Made by a program: the position numbers and the translations under genes. From Lumnitzera littorea (taxonomy: Eukaryota > Streptophyta > Magnoliopsida > Myrtales > Combretaceae), in NCBI GenBank assembly GCA_024138015.1, contig JAMXBB010000008.1:42286353-42350352 (forward strand): 64,000 bases of DNA, written 5' to 3'. Positions 1 to 11,649 of the stretch are shown one piece after another. The notes under the pieces are model-generated. The model was given only the letters and a program-made list of their open reading frames with translations, did no database searches and had not been told where the DNA came from. Positions within the stretch are counted from its first letter, which is position 1; every line of letters begins with the position of its first letter.

Positions 1-2200
1 TCTAAATGAGGACATTATTCTATGTAAGTCTTTATTTAGGAGGTTAGCTAATTTCCTATTTATCTTACATAAATGTCTTGCTTTGAGCTTTTTTTTTTTT
101 TAATCGCGTATAACTTTTTTATTTTAAATTCGATTTTTATGATCTTATAATTAATCTTTATTATTTTCGTATGTATTTTCTTGTGGCAAGGTCCATTTTG
201 GATATTAAGACTCATATTTTTTATTATGGGCTTAGAGTATTATGAATTTTGTTATTTTAGGCCCAAATCATCAATTATCCTAACTCTTATTATAATCATA
301 ATTCTAAATTAATTTACTACTATTAATTTTTTATAATTTGCAAATTTAAATCAGAAAATTAGGAGGTTAACGTGGCAACTTCCAATCTAATTTTCTTAAT
401 TTATCCATTTTTTATATTATTACTAATTTATAATATTAATACATGCATATATAATACCGTAAAATAATTAAATGATAGAAAAATAATTCCTACTCTTATA
501 TTGGAATTCACATCCAACATATACACTCTTATATATATATTTGTACTTATTGATATACTTTTAAGAAAATAAAGTACTAATATACATATATATGTATTTT
601 TTGATATATATATACTTATATTATATTATATGTATATGTACTTAAACCTTAGAAAAATGAAAAAATATATATACGTATACATATACTACATGTAAAAATT
701 CGTGTATGTAATAATTTTATAAGAAATTCTCTATATTTTGCAACTCGTTCTTATATATATTTATATTTTTTCGTAATATATGTAAATATATATATTGAAG
801 TAAATATATTTAGTAGTATACATATTTACATGTACTATATATATAAGAAAAACGTGTATATATATAAATATGTGTGTTTGAGTGTACATATACATATATA
901 TATATCTATATAGCATGAAAAATTTCCGAAAAATTACACTAATAAGTAGGAAAAGCGTATATCTAATTTAACATGTAATTCTTGTTTCAATTGGTACGTA
1001 AAACCAAATATATATATATATATATATATATAACTCCTACTAATTTATTTCTACTACAAGAAATATTAAGAAGTACATGCCAAAATAAAAAAAAAAATAC
1101 ACAAAAATTTTTATTACAAAGAGGAAATCAAATACAACATAAAGTAGTATTTAAATTATTATTTGTTTTAAAGCTTTTAGAAAGATGATCTCCTTATTTC
1201 TCTCTTAAAGTTCCTAATCCCTTGAAGTTGATAGAAAATTGATGATGATGAAATAAAATGCTAGAAATTGAAGGATGATGGATGGTTGAATAAAAAGGAA
1301 GAAAAAAAATCATGAAAATGAAAGTTTAAGGGGAGAGATGGTTATCGGTTAGAGAGAGAGTGATAAGAGGAATTAGATGTGAGTTTGAAATTGTGAAAGA
1401 AAGTAAAGCTAGAAAGTATTTGTGTGGGTGAGTTTGGAGCCTGCGATAGAAGAAAGAAAAAAAAAAAGGTGATTTGACTTGCTTTTATCTTTATCTTACT
1501 TGATTTAGATCGTATGAGATAATGTTGGGTTACTTTGTGCAGGCCAGTGTGAAAAGGAAAGGAAAAGAAAAAGAAAAAGAAAAAGAAAAATAACAATTTT
1601 GGTTTCTTACTTTTTGATCAATTCACGTGGGGATAATCCTACCTTTTAAGGTGTATCTAATTAGGATAAGTTCAAGATAAGGGTTAAGATAGCATATGAT
1701 GTAACAATGAGGAAAAGAAAAGGAAAATATGCATACATTATCTAGTATAAAAAGTAATGTATATTAACTTAGTACATAATCATACAATATACAGCAAAAT
1801 TAAATTAATATAAGAAACTAACATATATATATACATGTACATACATTTGACACCACAAATAGGCATAGGGTATTATTTGTAATCTTATTAATTTATTTAA
1901 TTAATTTGTTATTCTTTTTTATTTATTAGTATTTAGAAATTATCTCTATTCATCCATTAATAATTTTACGTGATTACGTATGTCTATTAATGATTTTACC
2001 AAATTAGGATTTTTTCACTACTAAGGTAAATTTGTATGTTTTGTTAGATTAGAGTTTTGGTTCTAGGGCTTTTGTTAGGCTTGAGTTCCATCTCTTGTAT
2101 TTATGTGTATACAAGGTTGAGGGTTTTGTACGCAATTTATGGTTCTAATTAGTATATTAAGGTTTTCCTCATTCTTCTTAAATTTAAATTTATGATTTAG
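1..2200. repeat. Decayed long-LTR-like remnant, truncated by the window edge
   Basis: No gene is visible. The clearest signal is at about 100-260: a T-rich tract, then a phrase like 'ggtccattttggatattaag' followed by 'atgggct'. This matches in order the stretch 48710-48850 inside the 3.6-kb solo LTR of this window. Weaker parallels continue: a purine-rich GGAAAAGAAAAAG block near 1555-1590 compared with 49930-49975, and repeated 'gggtttt' phrases near 2040-2170 compared with 50640-50760. I infer an old relative of the same LTR family, cut by the left edge. Much of 420-960 is simple AT-rich sequence, with a short (TA)n run at about 1009-1032. Apparent ORFs here are low-complexity and are not annotated. 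Confidence 0.4.
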
Positions 2201-2720
2201 TTAAATTTTTAATTTATTTGGCTTTATTAACTCATGGAATTATCTAAGACATTCAGATCCAATTTAAGGTCCAATCTAAAAATTTATAAGGTTTATAGAA
2301 GTTGCTATTAACATTGACAACAATTGTTGTTAGATGATGGATGCAATTAAATAGTTTATATTAATAAATTCCACCTTTAATTAATGTTTTATATGTTTTT
2401 GAAAAATAAAATATTAAAAAATCTCTAACTTCTTATAGTAACTTAATTCATTACATAAATATATCCAATCCATATAAGGTAATTCCAAATAAAGTTGCTC
2501 TTTTTAACCGCTAATAGAGTAGACAAGTAAAAATCAATAGGAAAAAAATTCCTAGAAATGGCTCTATTTTCATGAGATTATTTATTTGTTTGTTCGTTTG
2601 TTTATTTATGCACCATTTTTTTAAGCTTCACTGATATGAGTTTATTAGTTTTAAAGTAATGATAAAAAAATTGGTTGGTTTTTAACTAGTATATATACAA
2701 TGTAATTTGTAATTTAATTT
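2201..2720. other. AT-rich intergenic stretch, nothing recognised
   Basis: This is AT-rich sequence without a coding signature. Its last bases, 2712-2720 (atttaattt), look like the left copy of a target-site duplication for MULE M1. Confidence 0.5.
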
Positions 2721-3339
2721 GAGTTTTATACGAATATGATGCCCTTTTTGAAAAATATTACGAAAAAGAGTCCCTGCATGAAAACATTCTACCTATTTGC
2801 ATACGCTTTCAGTGTAAAAAATTTTCCAAGTAAACTACTAAAGCACGTACCTTTAGTGTATTTCCCATTACAAATGCACTTTTCATGGCCTTCGAAAACC
2901 ATACAGAACAAACAACAAACACACACAAAGAAGTCACACATTGAAATTCCTTTCCTAAAAATGTACATATCTCTCGTGATGTCTTCAACTTTCATCTTAT
3001 TCTCAACTCTTTTTCACTCTAATCAACTCGATCAAGTACTATTCTCACTATTGCATCCACATTTTCTTATTACGTGGCAAAAAATTACTCAACCCTTCTC
3101 CCCGTTAGCCTACCGTGCATAATCTCAAATTTAAGCAACATGTTGACATTTTTCAATTATTTGTTTAGACTTATGTTAAAATTATTTGATATGCTACTTA
3201 GGTTGTCAAACTGTATCAATTTTTTCATGAAAACTTAGGTGTAGTACTCAAATTTAGAGTTAAAATTATATGCATGCAATGTGTTTGATAAAAGTCCTCA
3301 TTAAGGTTTTACTCCAACACTTTGTGAATTTATGAAGAT

Positions 3340-3553
3340 GATTAGATGCAAATTGGTACATCAATGTTTAGTGTTTGGAGAATGGGTATTGTGTGAACTA
3401 ACTTATTGGTTGTTTGTGGTATTATTAGGGTAAAAATGGTGGGATATGTGAAATTAATTGTGTATACCCATAGAAACATTGTTGACAGCAATACGAGGTC
3501 AGAGTATGATAGGGAACCCTTTAAAAAGTTGAGGATGAGAAAGGATGCAAACT
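3340..3553 (+). pseudogene. MULE M1 transposase, 5' fragment
   Basis: The stretch around 3495-3553 (tatgatagggaaccc, then aaaaagttgaggatgagaaagg) is parallel to 7990-8040 in MULE M2, where the reading frame encodes YDREPIKKLKIRKDSN. Upstream, about 3430-3500, the 'tatgtgaaattaattgtgta' phrase parallels M2 7930-7955. The frame here is broken by stops. The fragment ends where the solo LTR begins, and the homology resumes directly after that LTR at 4891. It is a dead remnant with no expected product. Confidence 0.6.
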
Positions 3554-4890
3554 TGATAATATGAATTAGCATAAATATTTTATAGTAATTTTGTATATTA
3601 ATTTAGTTAATTTCATAGCGATTTAGAGCTTAATCGATTTAATTTTCATTTTTAGGGATTTTGGGAGATATTAATAAATCAAGGATTTTATCAAGTTTTG
3701 GAGCTTGTTGTCCAAAAGCATTGATTAAGGACTTTGAACAAAAGGATTTCGAGTGAGAAACGAAGTCTAGTGAATAACATGATTAGAGACTACGGTCGTA
3801 GTCCATGACCATGTACCCCTCGTAATCAATTTCAACTAAATTTTCGAAGATTTCAAATAAAGCACAAGAACATGCTCAAACACTATGGGCAGAAACAACA
3901 CGTCCAAATACCACAACCTTGTACCTTGTCGGTAGTCATGCTATGATTTGCAAATCTTTTATTTTTATTAGGTTTTCTTTGTAAATTTAGGTTCAAGTCT
4001 TAAATGTCTAAGCTTAGGTTTGCAAAGGGAGCCTCCTTAAGGAGGAGTTATACAATAAATTTATGTTGGGGGTTTCTCATATTTCTTCTTTTAATTTTAT
4101 TGTGTTATTCTTTTGATTGGTCTTTGTAAATCATTATTGAACCTTAATTTCTATTGTGACATCTCTTTTATTCAATCTATGATTACCATTAAAGATCTAA
4201 TTACACTGTTCATATTGTCATTGAATTAGTATTTACCTAGATTACTAGTTTGATGTTTGAGTTTTCTAGTGAGATGCGAGTCCTTTAGTGAACAGACTTA
4301 TGTAATTAGAGAGAATTAAAGCTAACTAAATCATTTAGAAGTTCAATTCTTCCAGATTAGGACAACCTAGTAATGACCAACTTAATAGCAGGATTCAATG
4401 TCTTAATGTGATTACAAGATACTCTATTCAAAAGTGATTCGAGTAAAGAGGGTCTCAACATTAGAAACTGGCTAGAGATGTGAGTCTGATTAATTCAGAT
4501 TAAGCATCTCTATGGTCCAAAGAGTAATCGATATTAAGAGTTGCATATGACTAGATAATAAATAACAATGACTTACTAAGAATTATGTACTCTTTAATTT
4601 ATTGAATCATGCTTATTTATTTTAATTAGTTTGATTTATTTAGTTTAGTTATTTTAGTTGTTCTTGTTTATTTTGTTCCTCTTATTTTATTTATTGTTCC
4701 TTATTTATCTTTACTTTTTAATCAAAATTAACCTACATTGTTATGTTAGATAATTGTGATTTAAGGTAAATTGTTAATAATTAAGGTTTTCACATTCATG
4801 GTTTCTTACAAGATTGACATCCAGACTCATATCTATTTTAATTATATTATAATATAACCAAGTGCACTTGCCTGATGCTTATGGTAATCA
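3554..4890 (+). mobile_element. Solo LTR of a Ty3/gypsy-like retrotransposon inside MULE M1
   Basis: The block starts TGATAATATG and ends TTATGGTAATCA, giving the TG...CA ends of an LTR. Flanks aaact (3549-3553) and aagct (4891-4895) form a 5-bp target duplication with one mismatch. It interrupts homology between the two MULEs exactly: sequence matching M2 8040 stops at 3553 and resumes at 4895. Its tail (ccagactcatatct, then aagtgcacttgcctgatg) resembles the tail of the solo LTR at 13509-14726 (cggactcatatccg, then aggtgcgcttgcctcg), so both probably belong to related gypsy families. No internal coding region is present. Confidence 0.65.
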
Positions 4891-6000
4891 AAGCTTCTCT
4901 CACTTATTGTAGAGTATTTGTAGAAGCGTTGGAATCAACCTATTTAGGATTGACATTATGTACATGCATTCGTTCTTTTATGATGTGGGAGTCTCTTATA
5001 GGTTGATGACCATCAAAGACGATGAAGATATTGAGAATTTTATTGAGATGGTTGAATCTTTCAAGGATTAGAGCATTTAGGAGGCATACATTAGGCATTG
5101 CGAGCAATCAAGTGTTTAGCCCCAACAAAACATATTTTAAGCAAACAATTCAACCCTTACAACACCTTGAGTGCAATATATGATGATCCATATGGTGATT
5201 AAAAATGTAAATGAGTCACATGGTCCTTACGTGGATATCATTAAGCTTAGGTATGTTGACATCATTGAAGGGGAATTTGATGAAGCATTAGGATCGATTC
5301 TCAAACATGAAGAGTTGTATGATCCCCATGTGGACCAAATGTCCATAGGCATAAAGAGCAACGAAGAGGAAGAGGATGAACGTGATGGAGAAGACTATTT
5401 AGGGGGGGGTGGCGCGGTTGTGGTGGTGTGATGTTGGACTTAACAATGTAAAGGATGATGGAGAAGATGTAGGAGATGCCGAGGTGAATCTAAAGTTGTT
5501 GCTAGTAGTTTACCGATTAGTTTTACTTGTGAGATTATGCCTACAATGTGCCCTTGAAAAGTTCAAGTGATAATGCACATTACCGAAGCTTCAAAACCTT
5601 CACAAAAAAACGAGATGACAAATAGGATTATTAAGGATGTAATCCCTTTCTTCAACACCGGTTGTGATGGGAGTGACCATGTCACATTTAAGTAGGATGT
5701 AGATGTAATATGCAACAACATTAGCACTAGTGATGACTTGAGTGTAGGCAAGCGATTCTACACTAAGAATTACTACAATTTTCAAGTTAATGAATTGAAT
5801 AAAACCATGTACAAAATACATTGTAAAGAGAAGGACAATAGTTGTAAGTAAAGGTTATGGGCATGCACAAAGAAATAGGAGGGGCTTTTCAAAATCATAA
5901 TCCTAGAAGGATCCCACACTTGTGTCAATATGATGATAAACTAGGATTATCCATAGATTAATGGTAACATAACAATCGGGGGTACTAGACAATGATTAAG
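4891..6000 (+). pseudogene. MULE M1 transposase, continuation after the solo LTR
   Basis: This stretch is parallel to M2 8040-9110. About 5050-5110 encodes a broken version of the M2 segment with EVYIRHIRESS; here AYIRHCEQSS is readable. The frame at 5171-5431 has VDIIEGEFDEALGSILKHEE followed by an acidic tail, matching the acidic linker of M2 8370-8540. About 5725-5940 retains the start of the MuDR-type DNA-binding domain, with DDLSVGKRFYTKN and CKEKDNSCK, then a GLFKIIILEGSHTC phrase. There are many in-frame stops. The MULE catalytic domain is not found downstream, unlike in M2. This is the remnant of an inactive transposase gene. Confidence 0.6.
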
Positions 6001-7147
6001 GAGCACTTAGCTCGACCTTGTTTTGCCTCCTCATCTTTTACTTGAAGGTAGAGTCAAAGTTTGGGGAGGAGTTGCTTGATAGAGTTATGGTTGTGGTGGC
6101 TATGACTAAGACATGTCATACAAGGATGCCATTTTATTGACTTGAACGATATCTATTTTAGCTATAGTATTAATCCTAGCTTTAGAGTTGGTTTTAGTTG
6201 CAAGGCCAATGCTAACTCCTATAAGACTCAAAAGTTTCGCCATTAGACAAAACTCCTAATTCTCCGAGCTCCTTATAAGCCGTGTTCGAGCCATTCACAG
6301 TTGCATATATGAAAGGGTGTGACTTAGCTCTAGCTAGCTTCTCAAATGAGTCTAGTTCCTCTTAGGGATTTTGATGATACATTTGTAAAGCCTTCAAAGT
6401 CTCTACTGCACCAGAGGCATTAGATATTATCTTGAGCTTACAAAGCATTTTGGTAGCATAAGAGGAACTACGAAAGTCATATTTGTAATTATTTATGTAA
6501 GTTGAAAGCAAGAGATATGGTGTACATGTATTTTTGTAAGAAAATTTGTGGATTTTTTAGTAACTGTCGATATTTATTGCACATTTTCTCTTTTACAATA
6601 CACTATAAAATTCATAACTTTTACATAAACTCTTAATTTCTATTTTGGAGTTAGAATATGAACTAATTGTTAATGGTGTTGAAACTTGTGTTGGTGCCTT
6701 TTTGCAAGTAAAGTTTGTCTAGTAGATGAGAGAGTTTGATTATGTGTTGACTATTTAAATATTTTGTATGCAATAATGTATCTTGGATTAATGTTTTTTT
6801 TTTTTTTGCTATTTTCCATAGGTTTTTTTTATAAAGAAAGCACATATAGTGCATGTACTTTCATTGTAATTTGTACTTATATGTACCTTTAGTGTATGTC
6901 AAGTTACAAAAAAGGCACATGCTTTTTTAAAGGTTCACTACACGTGCCTTTATTGTAATTTGAAATTGCATGTACCTTCATTGTATTTCAATTTACAGAG
7001 AAGTTGCATGCTTTTTTAGGAGTTCACTCAATAAAATTTTTTACATTAAAGGGGCATGATCGCATTCACCTTGAGTGTAGAAGATAAGGGGAATGAAGGT
7101 ACCCTTCCAGTAATATTTTTCAAAGAGGCCATATTCATAGGAAACTC
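6001..7147. repeat. 3' part of MULE M1 with subterminal repeats
   Basis: No coding region was recognised. From about 6840 to 7060 the sequence repeats short phrases such as GCACATG, CATGTACCTT and TTCATTGTA, in a pattern also present at 2840-2880 and 7300-7370. They are probably MULE subterminal repeats. The terminal inverted repeat is at about 7110-7147. Confidence 0.5.
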
Positions 7148-7865
7148 GTTTAATTCTTCAGCATTGAAAACAATCCAACCTAAAATACTTCCGTCATGTG
7201 TCTCGCTGTTGAAATTTTATACGAATACAAGTTTTTTTTCTAAAAATATTACGGAAAAGGGCCCTATATGAAAAATATTACAAAACTAGTATAGTGAAGG
7301 CGCATGCAAATTTTTTTACATTGAAAGCGCATTTACATTGAAAGTGCATGCAAAGTATGCGCTTTTAGTATACTAAATATAAATACCTTAATTTGTGTAG
7401 CTAGACCTCATTTTCACTCCAACCAAATTCTAAAACACAGAGAAAACTAGAGGAAACCTAAAGTTGAAGTTCCCATCCAATTTTTCCTGCTAGTATATGT
7501 CTAAAATAGGTAATAGTCCATAGTTTGTATTCGCAATTTTTTTTTTATCTTAATTGTAATCCATAAAAATTGTTGCTATATTACGTAAATTGAGAAGTTA
7601 TAGATATACCGTAAGTCGTCTAATTTAGTGATATTTCATAAAAATTTATTATATTTTGTCTATATTAACGCATTTTTTGTGTTTCAATAGATAAGTTATA
7701 CGAATATAGGTATGAAAAATTTTGGCATGTAGATTGAAATTGTTATATATATATATTGTGTTTGCAATGTGTTAGGTTAAATTAATCAGTTAAAGTTAGG
7801 TAGTACGCGACGCAATTTAACAAGATGACTTTATGCATCTTGTTAAGTTGTCGCTTGGTATGTAG

Positions 7866-10620
7866 ATGAAATTTTTTATGTCATTTAAATATTTAGTTAA
7901 TTGTAGCATTACTAGGGTGGAGATGATAGATTATGTGAAAGTAATTGTGTATGCAAATGGAAATATTGTAATGAGTAATTGGAGGCCGAAGTATGATAGG
8001 GAGCCTATTAAGAAGCTTAAGATTAGGAAGGATTCGAACTTCTCTCATTTCAATTGGAGAATTTGTGGATGCATCAAAGTTGACTTGAGTGGTGTTGAAC
8101 TCATGCACATGCATCTCTTTTTCCATGATGCTGGAGTTGCTTATAAGTTGATAGCCATTAAATATAATGAGGATGTTGGGAATTTCATTAAGATGGTCGA
8201 ATCTTTTAGAGAATGGAGTATTCGGGAAGTATACATAAGGCATATTAGGGAATCAAGTGCTCGGGTGGAGCATGAAATACACAAGCTAGACAATTCAATC
8301 CTTTCGAATCTTAATTTGCATTCTACAATAACCGGTATGGAGTAAACAAATGTAGATTTGTCAAATGAATTGTACATGGATTTCACTGAGTATGGGCACG
8401 TGGATATCATGGAAGAGTAACTTGATGAAGCATTGGGTCTCATTATTAAACATAAAGAGTCTTATGATCCGTATGTAGAGAGACTGTATATGGACATAAA
8501 TATTGATGATGATGGACATGATGAGGCAGATAAAGATGGTGATGAGGATGCTGTTGGACTCGAAGATGACCACACGAAGGATCTGGGAGAACCCTAGTTG
8601 AGACTAAATGTTGTCAGGAGTAGTGTACCGGTCTAGTCATTTTGCAGAGACAGCCTAAGTAGGCCTTGTCGTCGTACTCGTGAAGTATTGTCAAACGGTC
8701 AATTTCAGGACTTTCCACAAATAAATGAATCGATGGATAAGCTTATGAGAGATCTTATCCCATTTTACAACAGTCAATACGATAACAGCGGATGCATGAC
8801 ATTTGAGAGAGACGTTAACAAAATGTATAGCAATTTTAGCAGTTTTAATGACTTGAGTGTCGGTATGCATTTTAATATGAAGAAGGATCTCATAAATACA
8901 GTTAAGTCATTTTACATAAGGAACCACTGTGATTTCCATATGGAGATATCGAAACCAACTGTATACACTATCTACTGTAAGAAGAAGGAAGAAGGTTACT
9001 AGTAGAGGCTATGAGCTTATTTAAAGAAGGTAGAGAGTCTTTTCAAAATAACAATTCTAGAGGGCCCATACACTTATTTGAACCTGTTGATGAACTAGGA
9101 CCATCCTTAGATCAATAGCAGCATAATGGCTAAGCTATTCATCAATAATGTATGGAATAATCCCGATATGAAGATACTTGATCTTACTACTAATGTGCAA
9201 AATATGTATAGACATACAGTAAGCAATAAGAGAGTTTTTTAAGCCAAGAGGAAGGCTATTGAGATAGTATACGATAACTGAGAGAAGTCGTATAATGAGT
9301 TACTAGGCTATTGAATGCAATGAAGATGAGCAATCTGGGGATACAAGTGGATTAAGGCTGGAGTAGTTCGTTGAAGCAAGGTGAATCTTAATTCAAGTAG
9401 GTTTTCTGGACATTCAAGTCATATGTGGAAGCCTTCAAATACTGTCAGCCTATTGTATGTGTCAATGGTACATTCTTATATGGAAAGTATCGGCATAAGT
9501 TGTTGGTGGCTTGTAGCATAGATAGGGACAATTTAATAATTCCATTGGCCTTTGCTCTTGCTAACATAGAATCGAAAGAAACTTAGGGGTGGCTCCTACA
9601 GAAGCTTAAATTGTGTGTGGTTAGTCAGAAGGGAGGAAACCTTATGTCTTATATCTAATAGAGCATTCAACATTGATTCCGTGTACAAGGAACCATCAAT
9701 AAGGTGGCAGCCTCTGTTTGCAGTTTAGAGATACTATTTACAATACGTTGCTTGTAACTTCAACATGACCTATAAAAATCAATTGTGCAAGAAACTTGTT
9801 TAGTTTGCAAGTGTTCAAGCATAGGAAAGAAAATTCAAATGTTTCATGGAGCAATTGGCACGAGCTTAGGAGGACACTCTTATATGGTTTGATAATGAGG
9901 ATTTGGATAAGTGGACACTTGCATATGACGAATATTACTATTTTGGATACATAACATCAAACATCATTGAGAGTTATAACTCTATTTTGAAATCGGCGTG
10001 TGGATTACCTGTCATTGCATTAGTTGAGAAGATATTTTACAACTGCAATGCTTATTAGGCAGAGAGACATAAGGATACTAAGGAGGCAATCAATTATGGC
10101 AAGATCTACACTGACTATGCTTTACAGATGTATGAAATGTGGAGAGGGCGAGCAAGTGTACATAAAGTCATTTCATTTGGCTTCTAAAACGACCTTTTCA
10201 AGATTTTGACTGGCAATCGAATGACCAAAACATGCTTAAAGGGAGGAGGAAGGACATATATGGTTAACTTTAGGGGCCGTACATGTACGTGTTAAAAGTG
10301 GCAAATATATAGGATCTCCTACTCTTACTCATGTGTTGCTATTGCGAGTATGAGGATGGACAATAAATTGGCAATAGGGTCATAGTATAATTGGGCAAAC
10401 CACATTGATTGTTACGGAGCTCATTTCTACCTAATTGGTGATGAGTTGAACTGGCTGCAAGTTAGCTTCCCTTATCTCCACCCGAACATTAGCTTACTAG
10501 GAAAGAAAGGTAAACCTAGGCGTAAGTGATATCACATGGAGATGGATGTTAGAGAGCGGTCAGACAGAACTAGATATAGTGCATTTGGGCGAAAAGGACA
10601 TAATAGAAGGAGGTGTTTAG
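7866..10620 (+). pseudogene. MuDR/MURA-type MULE transposase, broken
   Basis: Homologous segments appear in the right order but in shifting frames with many stops. The N-terminal region (7866-8345, 159 codons open) is followed by an acidic linker (about 8370-8590). A MuDR DNA-binding domain (about 8790-9090) has NDLSVGMHFNMKKDLIN and then GLFKI-like and GPYTYLN phrases. The MULE transposase core (about 9390-9620) has FWTFKSYVEAFKYCQPI and VNGTFLYGKYRHKLLVAC. A SWIM-type zinc finger (about 10280-10350) has a CTC...KWQIYRI pattern. In active MULE transposases the phrase is normally I-D-G-T; here it is V-N-G-T, so the first catalytic aspartate is lost as well. The gene belonged to M2 and is inactive. 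Confidence 0.7.
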
Positions 10621-10724
10621 AGATTAATAGAGCTAGTATATATTGTTTTTCTATCTAGGCATTATGTTTACTTCATGTATAAGCATAATGAGGTGCACTT
10701 TTTTTTTTTTTATTGTCTACTAAC

Positions 10725-11610
10725 TATTGCAAACTGTGACCAAGAACAGATAAGGTTAGTCACTGGATATGTCCGAGCTTGTGGAAAGCCCAAAAAGGAA
10801 TAATGGGAAATGATGCAAAATAAGACGAATGCAAATAAAAAGGTAAGTAAAACCCACGAATAGCTCCAATGGATATGATGCTCCAATGGATATGATGCAC
10901 CAATGGAACTTCCGAGGACTCACGATACAATTCTATATGATGCACAAATCGATCCAGTGAGATTACTCGCTACCTAGCCTTAATCAAGAGTTAGGGTAAG
11001 AGTGATACTGAGAATAAACAAGCAGTGTTTATGCAAAAAAGAAAAATACTTGTGTATTACTGATAATCAACGGCTATAATTATAAGAATATTTATACCCA
11101 TAAGTTAGGGCAACTTGCTTAAAAGGGAAAAGACAAAAATGACATTTCCTAAGAAAGTAATGCATACGATACAAAAGGGTAAAAATGAATATATAATGAA
11201 AGCAATCATTAGTACAACAGATGCTATACATGATACTGTACACATAGAGATGCTGTATTGGTGATGCCATTAGAGGATGTTGACAAAAAGTACAAACAGC
11301 TTGCTTATCTGAGCAAGGGTAGCTTGGTTAGTCTGGACTCTGTCTTTTGACATCTCGGTAGGGGTAAGGCCAAGTAAGTATTTGGCCAGGCATGTGTAAG
11401 AATGAAGATAGGTTGTTATCTTGACCTTTAGTTTCTTGGTACTCAACATGTGAGAAATAGGTAGTCATTCAGCTTAGCAGATAAAATAGGTCAACAAGGA
11501 GATACTTAGCCTTTGCATGGGTCGGCTGGAACAAGAGGATTCGTCTTACCAATCCTTCTAGTCTTTGGGCTCGGCTGCGAGTTAGAGGTCCAATAGCTTG
11601 ATTCTCATCA
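10725..11610 (-). repeat. 3' LTR of the nested gypsy element
   Basis: This is a direct repeat of 15750-16617. Shared phrases in order include CCCAAAAAGGAATAATGGG, AATGCAAATAAAAAGGTAAG, AATAAACAAGCAGTGTTTAT and the terminal CTTGATTC(T/C)CATCA. The left border reads TATTGC where the other copy reads TGTTGT, so its terminal TG/CA dinucleotide has mutated. Confidence 0.8.
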
Positions 11611-11649
11611 TTCCTTCAAGGTTGTTTTGGATTTGGGATCAAATCCGAA

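Larger units (their letters stand above)
2721..7147 (+). mobile_element. MULE M1 (Mutator-like DNA transposon), decayed
   Basis: The left end starts GAGTTTTATACGAATATG and runs into a TTTTTGAAAAATATTACG core. The right end, read on the minus strand from 7147, starts GAGTTTCCTATGAATATGG and runs into CTTTGAAAAATATTACTG, so the two ends are terminal inverted repeats. Nine-base flanks atttaattt (2712-2720) and gtttaattc (7148-7156) match at 7 of 9 positions, as expected for an aged MULE target duplication. Subterminal regions hold repeated 'gcacatg' and 'tttagtgta' phrases (2840-2880, 6850-7060). The interior holds fragments of the transposase N-terminus and no recognisable catalytic domain. A solo LTR interrupts it at 3554-4890. 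Without that insertion it is about 3.1 kb, so it is probably an internally deleted, non-autonomous copy. Confidence 0.7.

Noticed and set aside
1342..1596. 84-codon minus-strand frame beginning with a phenylalanine run
   Set aside because: It is created by purine-rich simple sequence and lies in an LTR-like remnant.
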